From: Sinorhizobium sp. BG8
Lineage (GTDB): Bacteria; Pseudomonadota; Alphaproteobacteria; Rhizobiales; Rhizobiaceae
Assembly: GCF_016864555.1 (NCBI RefSeq)
Contig: NZ_CP044012.1
Span: 430,501-494,500, forward strand
Direction: 5' to 3'
DNA: 64,000 nt
Shown piece after piece: positions 9,019-18,766 of this stretch. Below the pieces are notes generated by a model, which saw only the letters and a list, made by a program, of their open reading frames with translations, was not told the DNA's origin and made no database searches. Positions within the stretch are counted from its first letter, which is position 1; every line of letters begins with the position of its first letter. Both the position numbers and the translations under genes were made by a program.

Positions 9019-9043
9019 GGCGGCGCTATAGCAGGGCGCCGCC
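9019..9043 (+). terminator. Stem-loop after the saccharopine dehydrogenase-like gene
   Basis: Perfect 8-base arms (GGCGGCGC at 9019-9026, GCGCCGCC at 9036-9043) around a 9-base loop begin 12 bases after the stop codon. No T-run follows, so it may stabilise the 3' end or act as a weak or Rho-assisted terminator. It marks the likely end of the operon that began left of the window. Confidence 0.45.
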
Positions 9044-9241
9044 TCATGTGAAAGCAGCCCCGCCACGATGCGCATTCTTGAAACACCCGTGCGCGATTGT
9101 GGCGAAAATGAGAAAATCATACCCTACCAATCTTATAGAGATAATGTATCAATAGCGAAAGAAATGACCGGGCATGAAGTCCGGCCCTGACGACCGCTCT
9201 CTAAGGAGATGCGGACCGGAACCCAGGAGAAAGGTCTCGCC

Positions 9242-9430
9242 ATGGCCAATGTCGCTTTTGAAACGAGCAACTGCCACGAAACGAACCGGGAACTGGTCAT
9301 GTCATCGGGACGCCAGGCGCATTTCCAGCGGCTGCGGCGTCGCTCGCTCTTTCAGGGCGTGATGAGCGGCACGATCTGTGTTGCGTCGTTTCTCTTCGTT
9401 GCCGCTCTCATCTTCGGCCTTGCAGGTTGA
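9242..9430 (+). CDS. Small single-pass membrane protein
   Basis: A predicted 62-residue protein: a hydrophilic, basic N-terminal half (HFQRLRRRSLF) followed by one hydrophobic segment (IC-VASFLFVAALIFGLAG) at the C-terminus. The ATG at 9242 has AAAGG seven bases upstream; an earlier in-frame ATG at 9209 sits directly on an AAGGAG and is unlikely to be used. It stands alone between two convergent operons. I do not recognise a family. Confidence 0.5.
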   Translation: MANVAFETSNCHETNRELVMSSGRQAHFQRLRRRSLFQGVMSGTICVASFLFVAALIFGLAG

Positions 9431-9501
9431 AGGCGACGACAGGCTTCTACTTACCTACCCACCACTAGCGACGCTCTCAATTGCCGGCAGGGCGAAGCCC
9501 G

Positions 9502-10347
9502 TCAGCAGTCGGGATGCAACCGCGCGATCATGTAGGTCGGCGTGGCGTTGGCATGCTGCATCAGTTCCGTTCTCTCGGCATCGCTCTTGCCGGAGAGAAT
9601 TCCCGTTTCGACAAGAACAGAATCCAGGCCAACTCCCGAAGCGCCCGCCACGTCGTGATCGATGCTGTCACCGATGCAGGCGACAATGCGCTTGTCGGGA
9701 TTGCCGCATAGCGCAAGCGCGCGGTCGTAAATCTGCGGATAGGGCTTGCCGATCCGCGTGACCTTGCCGCCCAGCTCTTCATAAAGATTAGCGATCGTGC
9801 CGGCGCCAGGCGCCGTCGAACCGTTTGCCAGCTTGTGGAAATCCGGATTGGTACAGAAGCAGGCCAGTCCGCGCTCGGCCGCCGGGCGCAGCATGTCGCG
9901 ATAGGTCGCCAGAGAGACGCTCTCTGCTTCGCTGCCGGCTATGACCACGATATCGGCATCGTCGGCCGTAGGAACGCTGGTCAGATGCAGCCGGTCGGCA
10001 AGCTCGGTGTCGCCTCCACTGGAGATGGTGAAGCAGTTCCGCCTGTCCTGGACCGGTGAGCCCGGCCGCGACAGCAGCGAGTAGGCGACGTCGCCGGACG
10101 TCAGGAAATGGTCGTACATCTCAGGGGTGAAGCCGAGCGTGCGGATGCGATTGGCGTTGAAGGCGCCGCTCCGGCCGGAATTGGACAGGATAACCACCGT
10201 CTTGCCGGCGGCCTTCAGCCGCACGAGGGCTCTCGACGCCCCTTCATAGGGGCCAGCGTCGTCCCGCAACACGCCGAACTGGTCAATCAGGAAAACGTCG
10301 TAGCGATCGAGGAGGGTATCGAAATGAATGCGTTGCGGATGGTTCAT
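9502..10347 (-). CDS. HAD-superfamily hydrolase, NagD-like (class IIA)
   Basis: A 281-residue phosphatase-like protein. Motif I is FLIDQFGVLRD, where the first Asp is kept and the usual second Asp is in the QFGV variant of this subfamily. Motif II is VILSNSGRS, and the C-terminal motifs are GKPYPQIYDRA and CIGDSIDHDVAGA. The start overlaps the stop of the kinase gene by one base, so the two are co-translated. A likely role is dephosphorylation of a sugar phosphate, or removal of a dead-end phosphate, in the pathway of this locus. Confidence 0.85.
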   Translation of the reverse strand: MNHPQRIHFDTLLDRYDVFLIDQFGVLRDDAGPYEGASRALVRLKAAGKTVVILSNSGRSGAFNANRIRTLGFTPEMYDHFLTSGDVAYSLLSRPGSPVQDRRNCFTISSGGDTELADRLHLTSVPTADDADIVVIAGSEAESVSLATYRDMLRPAAERGLACFCTNPDFHKLANGSTAPGAGTIANLYEELGGKVTRIGKPYPQIYDRALALCGNPDKRIVACIGDSIDHDVAGASGVGLDSVLVETGILSGKSDAERTELMQHANATPTYMIARLHPDC

Positions 10348-11618
10348 CAGATGCTCTGTCTACCTGCAAGGACCAGTTTGGCTGTGCCGACCGCAGCCTC
10401 GAGAGAATGCGGTTCAAGAAATTCCACCCCGAGCGCACGCTGGCGCATCTCGCGCCAGACCGGATTGCGCGCTCCTCCTCCCACCGTACGCACGGAACGG
10501 AGCCGCGGAGCGCCGAGGCCTTCCAAGCGCGTGTATCCGAGCCTCTCGATTGCCGTGATGCCTTCGAGAATTGCCTGGAAGAACACCGCATCGTCCTGTG
10601 GTCGCGGTTCCAATCGGGGCGCATATGTGGGGTCGTTGATCGGGAAGCGCTCGCCGGGTTTCAGCAAGGGGTAGTAGTCGAGACCTGTCGGCCTGTCGAT
10701 ATCCAAACGGTCGGACAGCGCCTCAAGGCGATCGTCACCGACGAGTGCCCGAATGACTGCGCCCCCGCTGTTGGAGGCTCCACCGACCAGCCAGAAATCG
10801 AGCACGCGATGGGCGTAGATGCCATACTCAGGCGCATCGACCGGATGATCGGACGCAAGCTTAAGGACCATCGTGGACCCGAGCGCAGTCACTGCGTCGC
10901 CGACGGCCGAGGCGCCAGTCGCGAGGAACGAGGCGCAGCCATCAGTCGTTCCCGCATGCAGAACGCACCCCTCGGGCAGACCTAGACGCCGCCCCGCTGC
11001 ACCGACCGGGGCGAGGGGAGTGCCCGCCCGCTTGACGGTGGGAAGGTAGTGCCTTTCCAGCCCCGCAGCCTCGATCCAGTCGGGCCAATCTTCGCACCGC
11101 AGATCGTAGCCGGATTTCAATGCGTTGTTCTCGTCCGACAACGGCGTCTCAAGCCCGAGCTGCAGAAGGATCCAGTCCACCTGGTGGACGAGCCGGACGA
11201 CGCCCGGTCGGCGCGCAAGATGGATGGCGCGGGCAAGACCGGAGTTGGCACCCCGGGCAGGGCTCGCTGCGGGAGCAACCGCCGCTATCCGATCGACGAT
11301 ATGGCTGTCAGGGCAGGGGTCGTTGTACATAAGGACGTCCCCCACGGGGTGTCCGTCGGCATCGATCGCAAGCACGGTGCCTGAAGTACCGTCTACCGCC
11401 AATCCTTCGATCGTCGTCAGGGAAATCTGCCCGGCAATCTGGGCGATACAATCGCAGACGCCCGCCCACCAGCTCCGCGGTTCGCGGCTTTCGGATGGTG
11501 ACCGAAACGGAACGGCGGCGAGGGCGACTACCACGCTTTCTTTGGTGAGTGCGGCGGCACGCACCCCAGTCGTCCCGACATCGATGCCGATCGCAATTGC
11601 CCGGATATCTGCGGTCAT
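10347..11618 (-). CDS. FGGY-family carbohydrate kinase (xylulokinase-like)
   Basis: A 423-residue kinase. The N-terminal phosphate-1 motif is IGIDVGTTGVRAAAL, and the catalytic Asp region is IEGLAVDGTSGTVLAID. The adenosine-binding region near the C-terminus reads RSVRTVGGGARNPVW. It is shorter than a typical xylulokinase (about 480) but keeps both actin-like domains. It lies between the aldolase and HAD genes on one transcript, so it probably phosphorylates a ketose or polyol of this pathway. The exact sugar is not readable. Confidence 0.88.
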   Translation of the reverse strand: MTADIRAIAIGIDVGTTGVRAAALTKESVVVALAAVPFRSPSESREPRSWWAGVCDCIAQIAGQISLTTIEGLAVDGTSGTVLAIDADGHPVGDVLMYNDPCPDSHIVDRIAAVAPAASPARGANSGLARAIHLARRPGVVRLVHQVDWILLQLGLETPLSDENNALKSGYDLRCEDWPDWIEAAGLERHYLPTVKRAGTPLAPVGAAGRRLGLPEGCVLHAGTTDGCASFLATGASAVGDAVTALGSTMVLKLASDHPVDAPEYGIYAHRVLDFWLVGGASNSGGAVIRALVGDDRLEALSDRLDIDRPTGLDYYPLLKPGERFPINDPTYAPRLEPRPQDDAVFFQAILEGITAIERLGYTRLEGLGAPRLRSVRTVGGGARNPVWREMRQRALGVEFLEPHSLEAAVGTAKLVLAGRQSI

Positions 11619-11622
11619 AGGC

Positions 11623-12702
11623 TCAACGTCCGGCAGACTTGCGGTCGAGGGCCTGGCGATACTGCTCGGCTTCCCAGTTGGTCAACTGGGCTTCGTCGGC
11701 AGCGCTCAGATAGACGATTTCCTCGTCCGCGGGGATACGCAACGTCACCTCTGCCAGGCAGCGCGCCATGGCCTCGCCACCCGCAGTCAGATCCGTCGAC
11801 AGAAGAACACCCTTGCCGGGAACGATAATCATCTTCGGGGCTGCTTCGCCGCGACGCTTGAACCCCTGAAGGAGATCTTCGACCGTCTGACCTTCGGCCA
11901 GCACACCCAGCTTGGTTCCGAGAAAGATCACATGGTCGGGATAGAGCGAGCCGCCCATTGCGATCGCCCGGCTCACCGGGCACAGCGCAACCTTGTGGCT
12001 TTCGGCATCCTCGGCCGGCCGGAAGCCGGAACCGTGACAGACAGCCTCGAGTGCCGAGCGATCCGCCTCCGGAGTCTCCCGCGGGGCAGTTGAAAGAGCG
12101 CTCGTCACGCGCTCGATGCGTTCAGACACCTCTTCGACAGTATCGCCGCAAACGATGAGCCCATGATTGAAAAGGACCAGAACATCCGGCCGCTCGGAGG
12201 CGACGCGGTCGATCTCACCGGCGAGCGGGGTGCCAGGCCGACGGTAGGGAATGCTCTTCCATGTCAGATCGGAGACTTCCGACATCCGCTTGGCGAGCAG
12301 CTGCTCGCGCCGTGCTGATACCGCAAGCGCAATCGTGTTGACGCAATGGAAATGCGCAACGACCGGCTGCTCGAGCGCGGCATGGAAGCTGGTCTCGATC
12401 GATGGCCGAAGACCGCTCTCGTTAAGCTCCGCAACCACGAAATCGGTGGCTTTTTCCGCACGCGGGTCGCCCTGCCGCAGAGCCTTGACAAGGGGAGCGA
12501 TCTCGACGGGAACCATGATGTTGCGCTCTTTGGCATGCGCCAGCCAGGTTCCCGAAGCCTTCACCCACAGGATCCCATCCTGCTTGATCGACGTGTTTCC
12601 GCCGGCCCCCTGAGTCTTCAGAATGTCCTGCCCGACCGCGGCAGAGAGATCGAGAAAGCTCTCGAGAGCCTGCGGCCCTCGCGACGGCGTCGCTGGAGAC
12701 AT
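11623..12702 (-). CDS. Class II aldolase/adducin-family protein
   Basis: A predicted 359-residue protein whose N-terminal part carries the class II aldolase fold: GAGGNTSIK for the phosphate site, and the zinc ligands in VAHFHCVN and LFNHGLIVCG. Members cleave fuculose-, rhamnulose- or ribulose-phosphates, or decarboxylate and dehydrate. The protein is longer than FucA (about 215), with an extra C-terminal region of unknown use. The ATG at 12702 is chosen because GGGAGGAA lies seven bases upstream; an open frame continues to 12768. It is the first gene of the minus-strand arm. Confidence 0.82.
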   Translation of the reverse strand: MSPATPSRGPQALESFLDLSAAVGQDILKTQGAGGNTSIKQDGILWVKASGTWLAHAKERNIMVPVEIAPLVKALRQGDPRAEKATDFVVAELNESGLRPSIETSFHAALEQPVVAHFHCVNTIALAVSARREQLLAKRMSEVSDLTWKSIPYRRPGTPLAGEIDRVASERPDVLVLFNHGLIVCGDTVEEVSERIERVTSALSTAPRETPEADRSALEAVCHGSGFRPAEDAESHKVALCPVSRAIAMGGSLYPDHVIFLGTKLGVLAEGQTVEDLLQGFKRRGEAAPKMIIVPGKGVLLSTDLTAGGEAMARCLAEVTLRIPADEEIVYLSAADEAQLTNWEAEQYRQALDRKSAGR

Positions 12703-12820
12703 GATCAGATTCCTCCCGTGTATCACATCGAGCACGTGACACATGCCAGGATGCGCAGACGTGGTCATATTTCTGCATCAATGTTAGGAAGCTGATCAAC
12801 TTTCGTCAACCGTGAAGTTT

Positions 12821-12874
12821 TTCAATCGTCGGCCTTGCTCGATCGCCCTAAAGTATGATTATATTCAATCATCG
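12821..12874. promoter_or_regulatory. Candidate DeoR operator pair in the divergent intergenic region
   Basis: Between the aldolase and regulator genes, TTCAATCGTCG (12821-12831) and TTCAATCATCG (12864-12874) are direct repeats 43 bases apart, about four helical turns. The second copy lies in an inverted repeat, ATGATT (12855-12860) and AATCAT (12867-12872). The position suits a repressor controlling both arms; the DeoR protein encoded next door is the obvious candidate. Inference only. Confidence 0.4.
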
Positions 12875-12908
12875 ATTGCCGTGAGGAGCATCGAGGGAGG
12901 AGACATTT

Positions 12909-13691
12909 GTGAGCGACTCGGATCGTCACCGGATCATCACGGATCTATTGCGCGAGCGGCCTTTCGCTTCCGTGCGCGATCTGCAGGAGCGCCTCGGAGT
13001 CTCGGCAGCCACCATCCGTCGCGACATCGACAAGCTACACGAAATCGGCAAAGCCCGGAAAGTCTATGGCGGCATCTCGGCAAGCGATAGCGCGGCGCTC
13101 AGTCGTCACGCGGCGCGTCCTTACGACGAAAACCGGGACCTTGCGGTCGAGGCGAAGCGCGCTATCGCCGCAAAGGCGGAGGGGCTCATCCGGGATGGGG
13201 ATTCAATCATCGTCCACGCCGGCTCCACCTGCTACCAGCTCGGAACCCTCCTGGCGCGCCGCAACGTGCGGATCTACACCAATTCCATGCCGCTCGCCGC
13301 CCATCTCGGGGAGCACGGCACCTGCCATCTCACCATCTCGGGAGGCGAGCTCTATCGTGAGCCGGGCATCATCCATGATGCAGCCGGCGGCCCGCCGGAT
13401 TTCTTCGCCTCGCGCTTCTTCGTCGGAACCCAGGGCATCAACAGCGAAGGACTTCTGGAATCCCACCCGCTGCTGGTCAAGGCGATCGGCGAACTCAGCC
13501 AGTGCGCCGACGAGATCGTGCTCCTGGCCGACAGCCGCAAGTTCTCCATGCAGCCACGAAACCTGGTCCTGCCTCTGTCGCGCATCGGCACGATCGTTAC
13601 CGATGACGGGCTCTCCGATGCCGATGCCAAGACTCTAGAGGATGCCGGCGTGACGATCCTGATTGCCAATGTCGCGGGAGATCAGAATTGA
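12909..13691 (+). CDS. DeoR-family transcriptional repressor
   Basis: A 260-residue regulator. The N-terminal winged helix contains the DeoR signature (LQERLGVSAATIRRDIDKL, residues about 25-43). The C-terminal sugar-phosphate-sensing domain includes IIVHAGSTCYQLG and NSEGLLESHPLLVKA, as in GlpR and AgaR. The start is GTG with GAGGGAGGA upstream. It is divergent from the aldolase arm and overlaps the second kinase gene. It probably represses both arms until a phosphorylated intermediate binds. Confidence 0.9.
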   Translation: MSDSDRHRIITDLLRERPFASVRDLQERLGVSAATIRRDIDKLHEIGKARKVYGGISASDSAALSRHAARPYDENRDLAVEAKRAIAAKAEGLIRDGDSIIVHAGSTCYQLGTLLARRNVRIYTNSMPLAAHLGEHGTCHLTISGGELYREPGIIHDAAGGPPDFFASRFFVGTQGINSEGLLESHPLLVKAIGELSQCADEIVLLADSRKFSMQPRNLVLPLSRIGTIVTDDGLSDADAKTLEDAGVTILIANVAGDQN

Positions 13692-15118
13692 CCGCGTCCG
13701 GCACCAAGACACCCGAAGTTCTCGCCGTCTTCGACCTCGGCAAGACGAACTCGAAGCTTTTCGTCTTTTCAGCCGATGGAGAAGTCGTTGGCGAGGCGAG
13801 GACCCGGCCCGTCTGGAAAGATGAGGGCGGCCTGAGGGTTCTGGACGACGAGCACCTGTTCGCCTGGATGGAGGCAAGCCTGTCAGCGGCAGCCGTGGAA
13901 CACGGTGTCAACCGCATCATGTTCTCCGGACACGGTTGCACGTTCGCCCTCACGCAAGGGGCGAGCCTTGCCCATCCGGTCCTCGACTACGAACAGGAGC
14001 CTCCTGCAGAGGTTTCCGAGCGCATCGATACAGTTATACCCGACTTCGACGAGACCTTTTCGCCGCGCCTGCCGCTCGGTTTCAACTATGGGCGACACAT
14101 CCTCTGGCTGGAGGATCGCGACGGCTCTGTTCTGGAGAAGGCGGACTCCATTCTGGGTTATCCTCAGTTCTGGTCCTGGAAATTTTCGGGCCGCAAGGTC
14201 TCCGAGGTATCCTATCTCGGCTGCCATTCTCATCTTTGGGCACCCCTCAACGACGATTTCAGCAGTCTCGTCGACAACAGGGGCTGGCGCGGCAAGATGC
14301 CCGAATTCGCAAGGGCAGGGGCTGCGCTCGGGCAGCACACCGTCCTCCTCGCGGACGGGAGCCAAACCCAGGTCACCGTCCACAATGGCGTGCACGACAG
14401 CAATGCTTCCCTCTACTATTACCGGTCGCTCGGATTTGATGATTTCACGCTGATTTCCACCGGCACCTGGGTGATCATCTTCAACTCGCAATGCCCGCTC
14501 GAGGCACTCGATCGTGATCGCGACATGCTCGCGAACGTGACTGTCGATCACCAACCGGCCGCAACCATCCGCTTCATGGGCGGGCGCGAGTATGATGCCG
14601 CAAGCGATGGCTGGAACCGGCCGATATCGACGGCCGCGATCGCCGCTGTTGTCGCCAAGAGCATCTTCGCTCTCCCGTCCTTCGCCCCGGGGGGCCCGAT
14701 TCCCCATATGGCCGGGCGGTTCGTGGGACCCGAAGCAGAAGGGGAGGAGCGCGCCGCCGCGGCACTCCTCTATGTTGTCCTCATGACGGACCTGTCGCTG
14801 GACCTCATCCGGTCCAAGAACCCGATCGTCATCGACGGGGGGCTGGTCAAGACCGGCCTCTATGCGGAACTCCTCGCGGCACTTCGCCCGGGGCAGCCGA
14901 TCCTGACCAGCGCCAATGCTGAAGGAAGCGCCTTCGGTGCGGCCGCACTCGCATTTGAAGAGATCGGCATCAAACCCTTCGAGAACCAGTGCCAGCCTGT
15001 TGCGCCGGTCTCCATCGAAGGGCTCGCCGCCTACCGGGCGGCCTGGCAGCAACTCGCCAATGCACGCGAAGGCGTCACTGGTGACGGCCGCGCCGAACAA
15101 CGGAGGGCCAACCGATGA
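13688..15118 (+). CDS. FGGY-family carbohydrate kinase (rhamnulokinase/fuculokinase-like)
   Basis: A 476-residue kinase starting at a TTG that overlaps the regulator stop (TTGA), with GGAG eight bases upstream. The phosphate motif is [14 protein letters not shown] and the ATP region is [14 protein letters not shown]. The DFxLGKTN-type N-terminus is shared with rhamnulokinase-like FGGY enzymes. The locus therefore has two distinct sugar kinases, one in each divergent arm. It overlaps the ABC ATPase gene by four bases. Confidence 0.88.
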   Translation: MTASGTKTPEVLAVFDLGKTNSKLFVFSADGEVVGEARTRPVWKDEGGLRVLDDEHLFAWMEASLSAAAVEHGVNRIMFSGHGCTFALTQGASLAHPVLDYEQEPPAEVSERIDTVIPDFDETFSPRLPLGFNYGRHILWLEDRDGSVLEKADSILGYPQFWSWKFSGRKVSEVSYLGCHSHLWAPLNDDFSSLVDNRGWRGKMPEFARAGAALGQHTVLLADGSQTQVTVHNGVHDSNASLYYYRSLGFDDFTLISTGTWVIIFNSQCPLEALDRDRDMLANVTVDHQPAATIRFMGGREYDAASDGWNRPISTAAIAAVVAKSIFALPSFAPGGPIPHMAGRFVGPEAEGEERAAAALLYVVLMTDLSLDLIRSKNPIVIDGGLVKTGLYAELLAALRPGQPILTSANAEGSAFGAAALAFEEIGIKPFENQCQPVAPVSIEGLAAYRAAWQQLANAREGVTGDGRAEQRRANR

Positions 15119-16664
15119 TCGCCATGGCAACGCTGAAGGGCGGCGGCGCGCCCGTGCTGGAAATGCGCAACATCAGCAAGACGTTCGGTGCGGCACGCGC
15201 GCTGTCGAATGTCTCCCTGACAGTGCATGCCGGAGAGGTTCATGCCCTCATGGGCGAGAACGGAGCCGGCAAGTCGACCCTGATGAAAGTTCTCTCGGGT
15301 GCCTACAAGGCCGATCCGGGCGGCGAGATCCTCATCGACGGGCACCCAGTCGTGACCGGCGATCCCATCCGGGCCAAGGCAAGCGGCATTGCCGTCATTT
15401 ACCAGGAACTGTCGCTCGCTCCCAATCTCACCGTCGCGCAGAACATGTTCCTTGGCGCGGAGCCATCGCGCTTCGGCGTCGTTGACCGTGCCGAGACCCG
15501 CAAGCGTGCCGAGCCCATCCTGAACCGGCTCGGCACCACTTTCGGACCGGGGCAGCTCATTTCGGGCCTGTCGCTCGGAGAGCGGCAAATGGTGGAAATC
15601 GCCCGCGCGCTGACGACTGACGCCCGCATCATCGTCATGGACGAGCCGACGACATCCCTGACAACCAGGGAGACCGACAGGCTGTTCGAGGTCATTGCAA
15701 GCCTCAAGGATCATGGCATCGCCATCATCTATATCAGCCACCGGATGGAAGAGATCTACCAGCTCGCGGATCGTGTCAGTGTCCTGCGCGACAGCGCATA
15801 CGTCGGCACGCTGGAGCGAGACCAGCTCTCGGCGTCGAAACTCGTATCCATGATGGTCGGCCGCGACCTCTCCTCCTTCTACAAGAAGGAGCACCGCCCC
15901 CGGCTGCCGACCAGAAAACGGTGCTATCCGTCAGAAACGTCGGCGACGAACAACGCGTCCATGACTGCAGCTTCGATGCGCATGCAGGCGAGGTCCTGGG
16001 AATTGCCGGGCTCGTGGGCTCCGGACGCACGGAACTTGCGCGCCTGATCTTCGGCGCCGACGCGAAGACGAGCGGCACCGTCACGCTCGACGGTCGGGAG
16101 CTGTCCGTCTCCAGACCTCGAGATGCGCTCGATGCGGGGATCGCCTACCTGACGGAAGACCGCAAGAACCTCGGTCTCTTCCTCGACATGACCATCAGCG
16201 AAAACATCAACATCGGCGTCATCGGAGCGGACTCCTTTTCTCCCGGCGTTCTCAACTTCAACGCAGCAAGGAAGCGGGCCGACGAAGCCGTCTCGGCCCT
16301 TTCGATCCGCACGACCAGCACCGGCATCAATGTCGGAGCGCTTTCCGGCGGTAACCAGCAGAAGGCGCTGATCGCCCGCCTGCTTGAAACGAAACCGCGT
16401 GTCGTCATCCTCGACGAACCGACGCGCGGCGTCGACGTCGGCGCCAAGTCGGAGATCTACCGGATCATCGATGAACTCGCGAAGAGTGGCATAGCCATCA
16501 TCGTCATCTCCAGTGATCTCCCGGAAATCATAGGGATAGCGGATCGGGTTCTCGTGATGCGCGAAGGCCGGATTGCGGGTGAGGTGAGGGCGACGCCAGA
16601 GCAGCCTGTCGCCCAGGAAGCCATCATGGCGCTGTCGACAGGTGTTTCCGAACACCACGACTGA
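15115..16664 (+). pseudogene. Ribose-type ABC transporter ATPase (RbsA-like), frameshifted between its two ATPase domains
   Basis: The gene encodes both halves of an RbsA-like tandem ATPase, but in two frames. The first half (from 15115) has Walker [13 protein letters not shown], signature [15 protein letters not shown] and Walker [12 protein letters not shown]. The second half (readable from about 15903 to 16664) has the degenerate [10 protein letters not shown] site, [15 protein letters not shown] and [14 protein letters not shown]. The frames join at a run of five Cs (15897-15901): one extra C would give an unbroken protein of about 516 residues. No ribosome site precedes the second half. 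This is either a recent mutation, a base-call error, or (least likely) a -1 frameshift site. Permease and binding protein downstream are intact. Confidence 0.85.
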
Positions 16665-16699
16665 GATCACGGGCAACAGTAAAAAGACGGGACGAGACA

Positions 16700-17683
16700 A
16701 TGACTGTGACACAGACCGAAAAGGCAAGTATCGAAAAGGCGAGGTTCCGCTCCACGCTGACCGCCCTGGGCATGCTGCCGGTTCTCGTGATCCTGGCGAT
16801 CGGCTTCCACCTGCTCAGCGGACGCTTCCTGACGGTCAACAACCTGTCGATCGTCATGCAGCAGGCCTCGATCAACACGGTCCTTGCGGCAGGCATGACC
16901 TTCGTCATCCTCACAGGCGGCATCGACCTGTCAGTCGGCTCGATCCTTGCGGCATCGGCCATGATCGGCGTCATCGTCTCGCTGGTTCCCGATCATGGCA
17001 TGCTCGGCATTCCCGCGGCGATCGCGGTCGGTCTGGCCTGCGGTGTCGCCAACGGTAGCGTCATCGCCTATCTCAAGCTCCCGCCATTCATCGTGACGCT
17101 TGGCTCGCTCACCGCCATGCGCGGCATCGCGCGTCTGCTCGGAAACGACACCACGGTCTTCAATCCTGACCTGCCGTTCGACTTCATCGGAAATGGCAGT
17201 TTTCTCGGGGTGCCGTGGCTTGCCATCATCGCGTTGTCCACGATCGTCATATCCTGGTTCATCCTCAAGCGAACGGTACTCGGCACGTGGATTTACGCCG
17301 TCGGCGGCAACGTCGAGGCGGCGCGGCTGACCGGCATCAAGGTGCCACTGGTGTTGCTGTTCGTCTACAGCATGTCGGGCCTCCTCGCAGGTGTCGGAGG
17401 CGTCATGTCGGCCGCGCGTCTCTATGCGGCCAATGGTCTCCAACTCGGCCAGGCGTATGAACTCGATGCCATCGCGGCCGTAATTCTCGGCGGAACGAGC
17501 TTCGTCGGCGGCGTCGGCTCCATCTGGGGCACGCTCATTGGCGCGCTGATCATCGCCGTCCTGTCGAACGGCCTCATCCTCGTCGGTGTCTCGGACATCT
17601 GGCAGTACATCATCAAGGGCCTGGTGATCATCATCGCGGTGGCGCTCGATCGCTATCGGCTCAAAGGGCTTAGCCGCACCTGA
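16700..17683 (+). CDS. Ribose-type ABC transporter permease (RbsC-like)
   Basis: A 327-residue inner-membrane permease of the BPD_transp_2 type with about eight to ten hydrophobic segments. It has the typical AGMTFVILTGGIDLSVGSIL stretch near residue 62 and AVILGGTSFVGGVGSIWGT near residue 258. It imports a monosaccharide together with the ATPase upstream and the binding protein downstream. The ribosome site is GGGACGAGAC just before the ATG. Confidence 0.93.
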   Translation: MTVTQTEKASIEKARFRSTLTALGMLPVLVILAIGFHLLSGRFLTVNNLSIVMQQASINTVLAAGMTFVILTGGIDLSVGSILAASAMIGVIVSLVPDHGMLGIPAAIAVGLACGVANGSVIAYLKLPPFIVTLGSLTAMRGIARLLGNDTTVFNPDLPFDFIGNGSFLGVPWLAIIALSTIVISWFILKRTVLGTWIYAVGGNVEAARLTGIKVPLVLLFVYSMSGLLAGVGGVMSAARLYAANGLQLGQAYELDAIAAVILGGTSFVGGVGSIWGTLIGALIIAVLSNGLILVGVSDIWQYIIKGLVIIIAVALDRYRLKGLSRT

Positions 17684-17753
17684 CAGCGGCAGGGAGAACC
17701 GGAACTGACCGGAAAAAGGGCGCCGGGAGCGTCATCAACCAAGGAGGAAAAAC

Positions 17754-18692
17754 ATGAGTGTATTCAAAAAGTTCATGATCAGCACGGCGCTCGCGGCGGT
17801 ACTTTCCGCACCGGCTGCGGCCAAGGATCTGGAAAAGATCGGCATTTCCGTCGGCCTGCTCGGCAATCCCTTCTTCGTGGCAACCATCAAGGGCATCGAG
17901 GATCGCGCCAAGGAAATCAATCCGAACGTGCAGGTAACCTCGGTTTCGGCTGACTATGACCTTAACAAGCAGGTTTCCCAGATTGACAGCTTCATCGCTG
18001 CCGGCGTCGACATCATCATGCTGAACGCCGTCGACGCGAAGGCCATCGCGCCCGCCGTCAAGAAGGCGCAGGACGCCGGTGTCGTGGTCGCCGCCTTTGA
18101 CGTTTCCGCGCCGGGCGCCGACGTGACTGTCATGACCAACAACATCAAGGCCGGCGAAGAAGCGTGCCAGTACATCGTCGACCAGCTCGGCGGCAAGGGC
18201 GACGTCGTCATCATCAACGGGCCTGCCTCGTCCTCGATCCTCGACCGAGTCCAGGGATGCAAGAACGTGCTCGCCAAGAGCCCGGACATCAAGATCCTCT
18301 CCGACGACCAGAACGGCCAGGGTTCGCGCGAAGGCGGGCTTGCGGTCATGCAGGGTCTGCTGACCCGCTTCGACAAGATCGATGCCATCTTCGCGATCAA
18401 CGATCCGACCGGCATCGGTGCCGAACTTGCCGCCAAGCAGCTGAATCGCAATGAATTCATCATCACGGCAGTCGATGGCGCTCCCGATATCGAGAAGTCG
18501 CTGGCGAGCGGCACCTCCATGATCAAGGCATCCGCTTCGCAGGATCCCTACGTCATGGCCGGCCAGGCGCTGCAAATGGGCGTTGAGGTCCTCAAGGGCC
18601 AGAAGCCCGCGGAACCTACAATCCTTCTCGATCCGAAGCTGATCACGGCCGAGAACATCAAGGACTACCAGGGGTGGACCGCAGCCCGCTGA
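17754..18692 (+). CDS. Ribose-type periplasmic sugar-binding protein (RbsB-like)
   Basis: A 312-residue protein with a signal peptide (MSVFKKFMISTALAAVLSA, cleavage likely near residue 23 after AAA). The body is a periplasmic-binding-protein type 1 fold: IGISVGLLGNPFFVATIKG at the start and AVDGAPDIEKSLASG near residue 240. A strong AAGGAGG precedes the ATG. It sets the substrate specificity of this importer; related proteins bind ribose, allose, xylose or erythritol-like sugars, and the ligand cannot be named here. Confidence 0.93.
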   Translation: MSVFKKFMISTALAAVLSAPAAAKDLEKIGISVGLLGNPFFVATIKGIEDRAKEINPNVQVTSVSADYDLNKQVSQIDSFIAAGVDIIMLNAVDAKAIAPAVKKAQDAGVVVAAFDVSAPGADVTVMTNNIKAGEEACQYIVDQLGGKGDVVIINGPASSSILDRVQGCKNVLAKSPDIKILSDDQNGQGSREGGLAVMQGLLTRFDKIDAIFAINDPTGIGAELAAKQLNRNEFIITAVDGAPDIEKSLASGTSMIKASASQDPYVMAGQALQMGVEVLKGQKPAEPTILLDPKLITAENIKDYQGWTAAR

Positions 18693-18766
18693 TAGACCCG
18701 ATGCCAAGTTCCCGAGAACTGAAGAGACCAAGGGAACAAGACATGCGTGAAACGAAGAGTTGAGGG

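Noticed and set aside
15890-15905. Programmed -1 ribosomal frameshift in the ATPase gene
   Set aside because: A -1 slip at the C-run would give the full protein, but there is no canonical slippery heptamer with the right phase, no obvious downstream pseudoknot, and other one-base losses in G/C runs in this window point to mutation or error.
15921-16664. A stand-alone ABC ATPase gene starting at GTG 15921
   Set aside because: It encodes only the second half of an RbsA-like ATPase, has no ribosome site, and continues the previous domain after a one-base shift. It is treated as part of one frameshifted gene.
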